Below, one piece after another: positions 1 through 13,400 of a stretch of 64,000 nucleotides of DNA (positions are counted from its first letter, which is position 1; the number at the start of each line of letters is the position of its first letter). The translations under genes were made by a program, and so were the position numbers. The stretch is from Pyrrhosoma nymphula (Eukaryota > Arthropoda > Insecta > Odonata > Coenagrionidae). Below the pieces are notes generated by a model. That model was not told the origin of the DNA. It saw only the letters and a list, made by a program, of their open reading frames with translations, and did no database searches. The stretch lies in assembly GCA_963573305.1 (NCBI GenBank), contig OY754339.1:12509941-12573940 (forward strand), given 5' to 3'.

Positions 1-1
1 C

Positions 2-133
2 GCGGAGAGGGCACTGGAGGATGCGTGGGTCGAGGTCCGGCCTCCTCCCGTCTTCCCGGCAACCGTCACCTTCGGTCGCGCCACCCCAACCAAGGCCTCC
101 GTCGACAGCTTCCTCGTCCTCGCCCCAGTCCAG
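2..133 (+). CDS. DPP10: DPP10-like exon a (partial at window edge)
   Basis: Open in the frame starting at base 2 and ending at a GTGAGT donor at 134; ends in phase 0. It encodes a beta-propeller segment (…DAWVEVRPPPVFPATVTFG…). The window begins inside this exon or just at its start, so its 5' border is unknown. Codon use is GC-rich like the other exons. Confidence 0.75.
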
Positions 134-3100
134 GTGAGTAACAGCCTCCTCCTGCCCCCTTCTCCTCTCCAATTCCTCGCTTCAATTTCGCATTCAATCG
201 ACGGAGACTGCGTGATGGAGAGAGAATCTCGTCTACTCTCCTCAGCGCAGCGTCGCGACGCCGGCAGAATCGTTAAACGCGCGCACGAACGAGGCCTTCG
301 TCACACCGGCGGACGCCCGCAATCTTGTTCTTCTTCTTCCATTGCCTCCGAATCTATTGATGGTTACATATTGATGGCATTAAAATAATAAGACCACGTT
401 CTTTCAGAAGCTACAGCAGGAAGGGAAATCGCTACAGAGAATTGTTCCGGGATTCAGAACCTAAAAGTGATGCGAAGGCCTTTCCACCAAATTACTTGAT
501 TGCTATGTTTCGTGAATTCCCATTCCTTGCCCAATTCCACTGACCTAACATGACCTTTGCAATGTCACATCCAGTTTACCTCAGGCATTACAGTTTTACA
601 GTTACTGGCATCATGTTTGTCGGTGACGCAGCATTTTTTCAACTGCCGTGACGAATGGTTAAGAATTTGTTCACAATTTAGGATTAAAAAAAGGTATCCT
701 CCACTAGAAATCGAACCACGGACATTTGGCTTTTTGAGAGAAGAGGGAATCCTGGCTAGCATAATGGTATGCACGCTAGCCCAGAAAATCTAAGCTGGTG
801 TGGTTTTTTCAAGATTGCTTATTTGATGCAGTTTAAATATAAATAATATGATTTATTGCTGAATACTGCCATCTGCTATGATATTCCCACTGAATTCTGG
901 AGCTTTTTTTTATAATGATCATTCATTGTGGAACAATAATGCATTTCAAACAAAACAATATTCGTAAATTCCCACACAGTATTTCATAAAAACACAGTTA
1001 AAATACACTACCGACCAAGGTTTCGGCACGTTATGCCATTATCAAGGTACAACTTTCTCAGAAACTCCACCATACATACCCCGGGCTGGAGGCGAGGGGG
1101 ATGGGGGGGTATTAAGTCACAGAGGGGGAACACAGGAAGGGAAAAGGGGGGGGGGGGTAGAACACAGAAAAGCCGTTGGTGGTGAAGATCAGGAGGCATG
1201 GTCATAAGAATTTCGGACGGGAGGGAGAACAAGGTTTAACAGAGGTGATCGATCAATAAAAACAACATCATTGCATAACTTAGCCGGGCTATGAGTGATT
1301 TCTTATTGCTCAAAGAAATATAACTTAGCCTCTTTTTCAAAATGGTGTAAAATTTCCATGTCAAATTACTAAAATAGTTAAAATCACACAATTGTTTAGC
1401 GAGACAGGATTTATCATCACAATTAAATAAACTAGACCTCCTTCACTCTGTCCTTAAATCTTCTGCCTGTTTGACCAATATAACAAAGATCACAGGTATA
1501 AAATACTGAGTGGGAATTTACCAATATTGTTTTATTTGAAATGGACAAAGTATTTCCACAAATTTAAGCCTGATACGCTTTTATATGGAACAATAATTAT
1601 TACAGGTGGTGTAGCTCGACCTTTCGGTCGATTTATCGTCCCTCCAGCACTATAGGCGCTATAGGCTCCTTTTGAGTAGCCTACTATTGGTGAAAGCTTT
1701 CCCGGGGAATCCACCCTCATCTCCCTTGCCACTCAGGCATGTGGAAAATAATTATTATTTTTTTAGAATTTCTGGGAGTATATTTCCCAAAATTTCCAAT
1801 TTTTCCGGGGAAAACTAAAAAATAAAGCAGGTTTTTTCCTGGCCGTCTAAATTTCCGGAAATTTTGCATCACTATTCAGGATCTATCACCTTTCTTTCCT
1901 ACAACGAGTAAGTTCCAACCACTTATTATCCCCTAACTTCTATCGGTAGGAGGGCACCGCCGACCACTTCACGCACATCAAGCACGTGTCGCTGGCGCCA
2001 TCTGACGGCGAGCACCTCTCACCATCGGCCGCGCCCGTCGAGCAGCGCATATCGGTGCTCAGCCACGGACGATACGAAGTGGTGCGCATCATCGGTTGGG
2101 ACGACACGCGTCACCTCGTGTGAGTATTTGTAACCAACTCCCCCTCCCTCCCTCGTGCCTCTTGGTGGTTTTTTATTCATTCCGGGAAGGTGTTCGAATC
2201 AAAAGGATGACACTCGGATATTCAGAGGATGATGTCGTCGAATGGGTCGAACCACGTGGAAGGGCACCATCCAATCCAATACCACCGCGCGTAATAGAAT
2301 AACCAATCAGCAAACGTTCCCACCAACTACTCGTGAAATCATTCTAGGCACCATTTTGCGAAAACTCATTTGCGATATTCATTATGAAGTAAATTAAAAC
2401 TTTGAAATCCATGTTCAGAAAAACCAACTATCAACTACAACTACAACTACAACAACCATGACTATCACTACGTTTACCAATCGATCTCAGATCAGTCTGA
2501 GTTCAGACCGATCTGAAAGTTCAGCAGGGAGCTGACTCAGATCGCCTGGTTTACCAACACGGTCTGAAAATATCGATATTGAACTATCGAATTCAGTAGT
2601 TTGAATTATTTTGAGATTTCTTGTGTATTTCAGCCGCACACTTCTCTCCTTTCCCTTACCACAAGTCACGCCGTAAATTATATCGATTATATTTTGTTTA
2701 CCATCGGCAACCAAAAGAAGAACGATGAGCGCCACGCTCTGACCTCTTCGGATCGATTTGAGATCTCACACCGGTTAGGGAAAGTGGGCTGACTCGGATC
2801 GCTTCTCAGATCGATCTGGCCAGCCCGCTCCGTTTGCCATATTGAGCTGAGCCAGTCAGATCGATCTGAGATCGATTAGTAAACGTAGTGTATGTCATGT
2901 CATGTGACATAGTCATGTGCACATGAATATGTCACATGGGCATTAGGAGTGGGAAGGGTTGAAGAGCTGGTGGTGGTAATGAATGGGGGATACACCGGTG
3001 ATAGGAAGTCAAATGATCCCTGCGCTATGCGGGAGGAGGACGTGCGTCATAAGGGGAGGGGGACAAGTACCTGAGGGATTAAGACAATTGAAGACCAAAA

Positions 3101-6100
3101 ACAACAACAGAGTAAGACTTTCAAGAGGTGAAATACAAGTACTACTTACTTTCGTCACAATATGCGGTGGATAATATTCACAGAGTCAAGTATTGTTTTG
3201 AACGTGTGATTGAAAATAAAATAAAAGGTCATTAATTAAAATCGATTTTAATATCCAGACGTCATACTTTCTTTCTTTTTTATCAACCAATTCTTTTTTT
3301 TCTTCGGGGGAAGATGCGTATTCGGAAATACATTTAATAATAGGGTCCGTGCATGAATTTTTTATTTCAAAGTAAATACTCAATTTTCGTACATAAATGA
3401 TCATAGATTTCGGATTCAATGTTTATTTCATTGAAAAATGAGTAAAAATTCATTATTTTAAACTTTAAAAATGAGATTCCACGCTCTCTCCCGAAAATCA
3501 TGGGCAATCGATATATATATACCTATCGAATAGGTAACTGCGTGACGTCATAGTTCTGATACTTGTTTGCTGTGAGTCTAATCTGAATAAGTCTCTGTGG
3601 CCTCAACTGTGTAATTTTGGTTTAATCATTGCGATCTTTTTACATTAACCATCCCTGGACTCTTATTTCGGTCTTTCGACGTGTTATTTTATTTGCGTTC
3701 CTCGAGTTTATTTGTTCCTTGGCTTTGGCGTGTTTTTCGCATTAATTTGGATCCTTGCCTTCGACTCTTCGAAATTTGGACTCGTGAGTTTGGTGTGTTA
3801 CTTGCATTTTGAAATTTGGGATTCCTGGACTCTTCTTCTAGACATGTTTCATAATATTGTGACTCTGCCTGAAAAACTTTTTCTGGTGTTCTAAATCCAG
3901 TATTAGTGCATCTCGGCACGAAGCAAAATTTATACCATTTACCCTTTCTAGGCTTACTTCCCTCCATCCTTCCTGGTGTCCCAACACAAGAGCATCCTAG
4001 GCAAAGTATCAGAACATTGACGTCACAGCTCGTTGTCTATCGATACGGCGGCTAATGTTAGGAATTTAAAACGTACTATTTTTCGGCCGGAATATCGAAT
4101 AACTAATCGTTACCGGAGAATTATGTGCGTATAATTTTATTAATAGTTTTAATCGTGTATTCAGGCAAACCAATAAAAAATACTCACGCACGGACCCTAT
4201 TACTATTTTAAAATCCCAGTTAATGAAAGAATTTATATATTTTTCATTAACTGTCCGTTATTATCCGTCCCCGACTGACTGACATGCCATGCTTCACAAT
4301 CATTATGCTTCAGCAGTCTTCACCACACACCGGTGCTATATTCCGTTTCTCCGCAATTTTTTCCAATTTGAATAAATTTCGCAATCAGCATTTCAACTGC
4401 CATGTCCCATGGGGAAATGTAATGATCTGCTACAATTACTCTAATGGCTCCCAAAATTTCGTAACAAAAACGCTAGAAAATATTTATAAAAGATATACAT
4501 TTATATCCTAGAATGCTTTTGGTGTTGCTTGTGCAGAGACCCATGCAAAAAAAAAGGTTTTCTAAACTTGAAGGAAAAATACTTAAGTCGATAAACTGCC
4601 ATAAAAACCAATTAGAAAACTTAATATTCGAACAAATAATTTTTTGTGGGAATTAAACTGGATAGATGCTTTACATCGTTGTTTTCACATGTCCGAGTTT
4701 TATTGTAAAACATTTATTCATTTCAATTGACATTAATGTTACATTTGTAACTTCAATCACGTTCCGTTTAAAAATGAGTCAGTTACCGAGTAATTTTCCC
4801 AATTATACCATTATTACAATTAAAACTTACATAACTGATTACTAAATATATGGAAGGACTAAAAGTCCAGCGCGGAAAAATGAAGATAACCATTGAAAAC
4901 TTTATCATTAAATTTCCCAAGCAGCCGCAAATAAGCGTGGCCTTATTACTACTTGAATAATGTCATTTTTTTACCAAGCGTTTTACATGAAAATCGGCCG
5001 CCAGTAATAATTTTCTTTAACGAGAAGATGTCTAAATAAAAACTGTTCGCACGGTAACATCAGCATCACTATAGCACCTTATGACGGGCGTGCAGCAAGT
5101 GGCTTCCTTGGCCTAACTGACCGAAATGTGGTGCTATTTCGTTCACTTTTCTCTTCACTCGCATGACGGCGGCAGTTACTACCTGGCCACGCACGACAGC
5201 AATCCGGGCCAGCGCCACGTGTATGTGGTCCGCGATCCCGGTTCCGACGACGCGTGGCCTGGAACGGAGAACCGCAACCCGCGCTGCTTGACCTGCGCCA
5301 GCTCGGCGCGCTCCGACTTCTACAAGGGCTGCGCCTTCTACGAGGCCTACGTCAGCCTCGGCACGAAGCCATCCCACGTCGCCCTCGAGTGCCTGGGGCC
5401 TGGTCTCCCGCGATCCGGAGTCCACGCCCTCAAAGGTAAGGTCATCCAGAAGAAAACAAAATACGCACGCACGTTCACAACGTTAACTTCAGTATCTACT
5501 CATGATTAATTTAAAAAAAAATGAAGAACAAACATAAACATTGAATGAAACAAAAAACTAACTTCCTGTATCTGACATATATCTACATACTACCCCGCAA
5601 GCCGCCTCAATAGGCGTGTGGCGGGGGGTGTTAGGACAACAGCCGTTTACATATAAAAAGGAAACGCTCTAATGAAATTACGCCTTGCATTTATTAAAGT
5701 CCCTTAATGTACGGGGGAAAAACGAATTCCCATACCTATCCGTTAGGCAAAATATCTCTCTTAATTTATCGTTTCTGTCGGACCTGGAAATATAGTGGGG
5801 TTCTAATATGATGTTCCCCGTGTCGCTCTTAAAGATATCTATTCTCAATTGCTCAAGTAATCTAAGCCTAGTGCGCAGCCTCCGAGTCTCTAGCGGCTCC
5901 CAGCCTAATTCGTGTAACATCTGCGCAACGCTGTCTGTACGCCCGTTGCAGTTTTTGACGAATCGCGCAGCTTTCCTTTGTATTTTATTAAGTTCCCAGA
6001 TTAAGTCTTTCTGCACCGGATCCCATATGCTTGCTGCATATTCAAGGTGTGGCCGGACGAGTGCGAAATAGCACCTCTCTTTTACTTTTTCATCCGAAAA

Positions 6101-7363
6101 TCTTGCTGACGATGCCGTTAATCGGTGAAACGCGTCGTACAATAAAAAAATGGTAGAAAAGTACTAAGAATGTGGATAATCATGAGTGCTAACGCAGTGA
6201 ACTTCTACAAAGTGAAGTTTAACGTTAACACTGTCAAGCTTAACGCTCAATTTCTCCATCGTTCATCTCACGGTCCCACTCCCTTGGGTTTTGCGGTCGC
6301 ACCTGACCAAGAAAGATTCGATTGCCCTTCACACCCCGCGCTTCTCAATAGACCGGAGAAGGGACCTATGTATGCGTCCGTTTAATTACAGAGGGGAACA
6401 AGTTCCTTGGACCGCGTTGCCCACCTCTTACGTTTGCGCTGGATATAGTGGCAAAAAAATCGAGGAATTCATGAAATGTCAGGAATAAAATTTATCAGAA
6501 AAGAGATATGGAAGTGTGTATAGGTCGAGGACACTTCGTGGAGCATGGGCAAGAATAATTGGAGTGCTTGGGATAGGTACACTTATCGTGGCCTCAGGTC
6601 ACGTCGCCTCAAAGAGTGAGGTCAAAATTCAGGACATGACCAAATCGTAATCTCAAAAAAGAGACAAAAGTGTGTTTTTTATTTGTATATTCATGTATAA
6701 AATAAAATAAAGTTATCAAACTTGTTCCTCTATGTAATGCAATATTTCGAATGCATTAAGATTAGTCGGAACGCCTTTTTTTAAGCCAAAATGCACAAGA
6801 CGCTTTTTCAAGACGTATGGCAACTCTATACCCACGCCTTCTTAACTACAAAAACTTATATTTACTCGTTAAATATAAAAATGTATCATATTGTGGTCTA
6901 GTAATTGACGAAACGTCACTGGTCTTTGCGAATTTCTTCTACAAAACGATGAGGACAACGGTTGCATTCAACGGTGCTTTGACGAGTATTCAGGCTTGAC
7001 TTCAAAAGGAAACTGGCGCGTTAATTTTCTGAATTCTCGCAGCAATTTGTCAACAGTTGACAAAACAAAGTTGGCGGAATTTAGGCATCACACGAAGATA
7101 TCCTTACTTACTAGATAGCGCCTCAAGGGCATTATTTCAAGTTTTAATTGGGTGAAATGAGAGTGAGTATAACTTCAACCACTCCAGGAGGAGGAGTGTT
7201 CCAGTAGGAAGTTCCAACCCCTTAACGATAAAAATGACGATTCTCACTTGAATCTTTCGCTCGCTCTCTCTCTCTCTCTTGGCTCGAGACGCGAGGAAGT
7301 AGAAATTTCTTCTCCACAAATCTTCTGTACAAAATGTCAACTGCAAGCACGTCAAGTTACTTT

Positions 7364-7427
<64 letters not shown>

Positions 7428-10400
7428 TAAAAAAATATTTAACAATAAGACAATAAAACTCCAAAACTCAAATAAAAGAGGGAATAAATACCCTCACATT
7501 ATATTCTCCTGACAAAAATAAATTCACTATAATATAGCTGGGACGAAATATACTATTGCTGGGACGAACCAATTAGAAATAATTGACTCAAATTTGAAAT
7601 GGAGTCAAAATGACCCCTCCCGTACTTCTAGTGTTAACACGTATTTTGTATCTGATTAACTTTTATACATTTTATAATTAATATTTTAGCTCCGACATAA
7701 TGTATGTATGTATGTGTACAGTAATGAAAATTACCTATCTATCTACCTATCTTCTGCACCCCCAGATCCCCCTGAGGATTTCCTGAATCCCACTGTGCCT
7801 ATATACAGCGAGTACCAGCGGCGTCGCTTTCAGAAGGGGACGGCGGCGGGGGGTGCGGCGGGAGGCGCCGGCGCCGTGGGCTCCGGGGGCGCCGCCATCA
7901 CGGACGGCCACGTGGAGCTGGCGCTTCCCACCTCGCGCACCTACGAGGTGACGCTGTCCCAGGGCGCCAGGGCCCAGGTCCAGCTGCTGCTGCCACCTAG
8001 CTGGCGAGAAGAGCTCCGCGACGCCGCCTTCCCCGTACTAGTCGAAGTGTGAGTACCAAAGGGCGGGAAAACCCTTTTTTTATGCAAGTGAAAGTTGATC
8101 GGGTTTCACACACCGGGTAAGATTGTTTAAATGTATCGACGTTTCGATGGTTGACTCAGACATCGCCATCAGGATAATGAGTCGAGCGAGGATGCTGGCG
8201 GTTATATATAGCCGCAGATGCCCCATTGTTGTGGGAGCCGTTACGACTTCTTTGAATTTCGTCAATTACTGGTTGAAGCCGTTGTCTCTATTGATGTTAT
8301 TTTGCTCCATATGAATCAATATCGCTTCTTTCGCTAATATTTCCCAATATTTGGACGCCCGGGAAAGTAGTGTGGAATTTGGGAAATCGACACGATGTCC
8401 ATGGTCAAGGCTATGCTCTGCTAATGGAGACTTTTCCGGTTGAAAAAGCCTTCATAAGAGAACTTCTTTCATGCTCTTTGATTCTTTTCTCGATGGTCCT
8501 TCCTGTCTCGCCAATATACGCCCTACCACACTCGCATGGTATGCGGTACACCCCTGTTGTTTTCAGGCCGAGGTTGTCCTTACAGGTGACCAGGACATTT
8601 TTGATTTTAGCAGGCGTTATATGTATCGTTTCCACTCTGTGTCGTTTTAATATCCTCGATATCTTGTTAGATATAGATGATATATAAGGAAAGCAAGCCT
8701 GAGCGATGGGTTTTCTTTCTCTTCCAACATCTCCTTTTTTATGCCTTTGAAAACCCCCTTCCATACCTTCTCTTTCCCCCAAAAGGCTTCTTTTTATCCA
8801 TACTTACTATTTCTACAGAATTTTTCACTTGCTTAGAGTTTAACTTATGATCATGTGAGAAAAACTTCTATTGTATTCAACGAAAATAGCCTTCCCTAGG
8901 GTTATTGTAACACTATTCTACCAGCGTTAACCTGAGAATGCCTTAAATCGGTCATTCAACAAATATTTATTTTAGCCATTGTAATCCAATCTTGATGCCA
9001 GAATTACGGAGTGGAAATTTTCATATCGCGGCTATTGCTTATTGCGTGCACAACAAGTGGAGTTGCTCATGTGTTAATGCCGATAAAACTCTGCCTGACA
9101 AGTTTAATAAAAACCAAATTATTTCATTCGCATAGATTTTACGCTTACAGCACTAGATATATGTGTCCTGGATTACAGCAGTTAAAGCCGGAATCAAGTC
9201 GCGAGACTTAATTTTCAACTTATTTCAACTATCTAATGCCTGTTGCTCACGGTAAAATTTTCGGTAAAACGTTTTAAAAAATCGACTTATTTTATAAAAA
9301 TGAGCTTGCTAACGATATAACCGTTTTATAAAACCTAGTTTTATAAAACGTTTTATGGAATAGGATAGGTTCTATTTTCATAAAACCGTTTTATGCAACA
9401 ACCAATGAGACGTTCCGCTCATCGCGTTGATAATAATTTCGTATCCATGGGAAGACAAATAAGTAAAACGTAAATAAACATGGCTGGAAGTTTATGGAAC
9501 GTTGAGGCAGTATCCTTCTTGTTAGAAGAATGTGTTAGAGCTATAGCACCGTTGAGTGTGATCAGAGAGTAAGTAAATAAACAATACTCATATAGTTATT
9601 AACCTAACAGTCATCCAAAACAGAGTGCATTTATCACTTCACGTGTTCGCAAAGCGTCTCACAGATGGCAGCAGATTGCGCTTTTATGAACAGTTTTACC
9701 GTGAGCAAGCTAATACGTTTTACGTACGATTCATAAAACTTTCAATAAAATTTTTTATAAAACTGTTTTATGGAAAATTTTACCGTGAGCAACAGGCATT
9801 ATGATAACGATGGAGATGTTGCACGTTTGTTTATCATATATGATTAAATCGATACAATTGCAATCAAAATAGAATTTCTAAATAATTACCAAATTATTCG
9901 ACAACCAATTCATTCAGTTGATCGCAGCAATTAAACTCAACAATCAAATAATATTGCTTTCCCCGACGACATGCAAGTACTGCAGTGCCAATGTTATTGT
10001 GACGCCTACCACCTTTCATTTAAATGCTCTGACCGCCGATGGCTGCGTGGAGGGGTACATGTTCCGTCGGGGGTGATCTACGCTCATCCCCCTTCGCCCA
10101 ATACATCGCCCCTCTCCACGAGAGCATATCAATCCACTGCGCTTCCACTTTCAAAATAAGAAAAAGAGTTCCAGGTTTTTCAGGACGAAGGAATCACGTT
10201 TTCCTCAAGAGCCTGATACGAAGGCAGCTCGAGCAGGATTTTCCTCGCACCATACTTGAATTTTTGCTAAACTATAACCAGTTGCTAGAAGCATGAAGTA
10301 AATATAGTAACATTCAATGACAAAAAAAACTAATGAGTAACCGAACCAGACCACACCCCCTATCCTCCCATGCCGCCCTAAGTATATAAAGGAACCCACT

Positions 10401-13400
10401 ATTCAACAAACTACTCGACCCCATGTTTTTCCCCCGTCATTATTATCCTTTTTAATAACGAATGGTCACCAGCGATGGAAAAATCGATTTCGATTATAAT
10501 CGAAAATCGAGTTTTAATAGTCAAAGATCGAGGAAATCGAGATCGAGCCATGATCTACGAGTTTCGATCCAATCTCGATTTTTCAACTTCGATCTTGACC
10601 ATTTCGTACCGTTTCGCGATCAGAGTGCTGAGTGCGATAACGTAATCCGTCCCATGTGAACGACTTTTCTGCAAGGCCGGTAAAATTGGAAAGGCACGCC
10701 CTAGATTATCAAGAAAGTATCTCCATCAGTTGCTCTTTCTTAAAAAGTTTATTGAAGCCGAATGGTTCCCTGCGGTGATCCCCAAACTTTAATGAGCGAA
10801 CATTTGTAAATTTTTACTACAAACAATTCAAGAATGTATTCTAAGTTCATTTTTAGGGATTTTTTATACTTTTCAAATATGCATTATGATCGTTTTTCGA
10901 ATGAATAATAAACATGTTTTTGTACCAACTGTATTTTTTTCATAAATAACCGTCGATTTTTTCGATTAATCGATCTTTTGGTTCAAATTTCGATTTTTGT
11001 TGAAAAGTCGAGCTTTTTATTTCGATTAAAAATCGATTGCTCGAAAAATCGATTTTGACCGACATTTTTCCATCACTAGACTGGTGAGGGTGAGCGCTGT
11101 TCCTCGATACAGCCAAAACAGAAACGCCTTCGGCGCGTCGACCAGATGCGATCCAAGGGTTTAAAAGAGAGCGATGTGCGACTTACCATTCCCGTTTCAA
11201 CTACGCCGGATTAGGATTGGTTGTTTAAATGTTGAGGTCGAAAGGATGTATACAAGATGTCCCAGTGCGATTATAAGTTGGCAATACAAACATGCATACG
11301 GCAGTTCATTCTATCTATAAGTATGGCAACAGCGCCGTAATCATTACAATTTCTACATTCCATAAAACGTTACTTCAATTATGCAACATGTTAAACGTAA
11401 TCTCAAGGAAGTCACATGTTCACGTAAAATTAGAAAGACTTGGGAATGGAGTTGCTAGGCATAGAGAAAAAAAAGAAATTTTGGGTAAAAAAACCAGTTA
11501 TTTTCAATTTTTCCAGCTTCGTAAAACTCTGCATTCTGAATGATGAGAGTGAAACTAACATTTTTCACCTAGAAATGAATTTAATTTATTATCAATGATG
11601 ATATTTTTCACTGCTATTAATGAGCATATATGGAGGTGGTCATAACATTAATATTTTTAATTGAAACGACCTTATAAAGCGATAATGGTCCAGAGTCAAT
11701 GATTGCCAGATCTCCTTCACCTAATTCTATCGTGAATTTAGTGATGCAATTTCAATGATTCAATTTACCCATGCTTATAATTTACAAAAAAATCACACAA
11801 AAAAATGAGAAAATTTTTCAAAGAAATGGCGAACTGCTATGAGATTATTCTAAATATTTCCCATTTTAATAGCATTCATAATTAAAGCGCGTACTCTCTT
11901 AAAGAAATAACAACTTATAAAAACGCTGCTGAACATCTTAATTAACTAATATGATACAGGGAATGAAAGACTAACTTGAAAAAAAATCCAGTTAATCGTA
12001 TTAATAGTACAAATACCTTTTCGTATAAGAGGTTTTTCCAAATTTCAGTTCATTTTAATTTTGGTAAGTTTCTTTTGGTTGTCTGCGATTAAACTAAACT
12101 TTTTAGCAACAGTTTCGCCGTGCTATTAATAAACAACCGAGATATGATTTTTAAAACAAAAGAGCTATCTTGGCAGCCATAAATCGTAGACGGGTCTTTT
12201 TTTAAATACAGGTTTTTCAACCAGCTTTTCAGTCCACCTAATGATAACCATGTATCATAAAAAATTACAAAGTTATTATATTTGATTATAAGCAAAAATA
12301 CACGTGTTTAAACTGTATTTTTAGCAAAACTTTTACAATAAATAGGTTGAACTCAATACTCTCAGGTGTTACTTTGTAAAATTCCATTTTGACAGAATCC
12401 AAAGCATATTTTGTAAATTTTACAATGGATTTTATTCGATACGACCGGTTTCATCGCATAAGCGACATCTTCAGGTCTTCCTGCGCGGGAAGAGTCTTCC
12501 TGCACTTCAGGACATTCTGAAGACGTCGCTTATGCGATGAAACCGGTCGTATCGAGTAAAATCCATTGTAAAATTTACAAAGTTTGTTTTTGATTCTGTT
12601 TATAAATAGGTTATTTTTCACTGCCCGTGTAGGTAAATCTTTGAAGAATCCATCCACATTTGTTCAATATCTTTACAAACATTAGTTGGGCAACTAGAAT
12701 TGTTTAAACATTTGGTCTCTGGGAAAAATAATTGAGATTTCTTATAAACTATGAAACCATTCTGGCTGAATTTTTTCACATTTATTAAGGCTCATAATGG
12801 CCAAATTAAAAATGTTTTATATGTCATTTATGGCCATTAATACAAAAGTTATTAACATTCTAAATAGTGCAAAAAAGAGGGTTTTCCGCCATTATCTCAC
12901 AAAATTATTTATCAATTTTTATGCATAAAAAATCAAGTTAAACATCTCTTAAACACCTATAACTTTTATCAACACAACTTTTCCTAAAAACATAGTCGAA
13001 AAAGTCTGTAGCCAGAAAATTGAATTTCACGACTTTGGCCGATCTTTATTTTAAAAACAGGGCAAATCTGACAGTACCTCGGTATGTATTTATCATCTAT
13101 TAGACCCCCCTTTTCGAGTTAAAACCTTCAGATATATGTATAAAATTTTACAAGTTTTTTTTCAAGACTGGGCTAATGGTCGTTTTACACGATGAAAGAT
13201 ATTGTACAAACGAATGTACGTGAGATTGTACGTTTGTCTCAAAGAAATTTGAACAGGTTCTATTTCACGTGCAGGCATTGAGACATTCGAACAAGCGTTC
13301 ATACAATTTGCCGCTTTACACGATACATTTTGCCTCATTCAAGAGTTCACGGAAGAGTTTGTACAAACAAATGTACCGCGTAAAATGGCCGTAACAGTTT

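Noticed and set aside
7137..7445. Open frames of about 60-100 codons in the TA repeat (IYIYIY…)
   Set aside because: Pure microsatellite translation.
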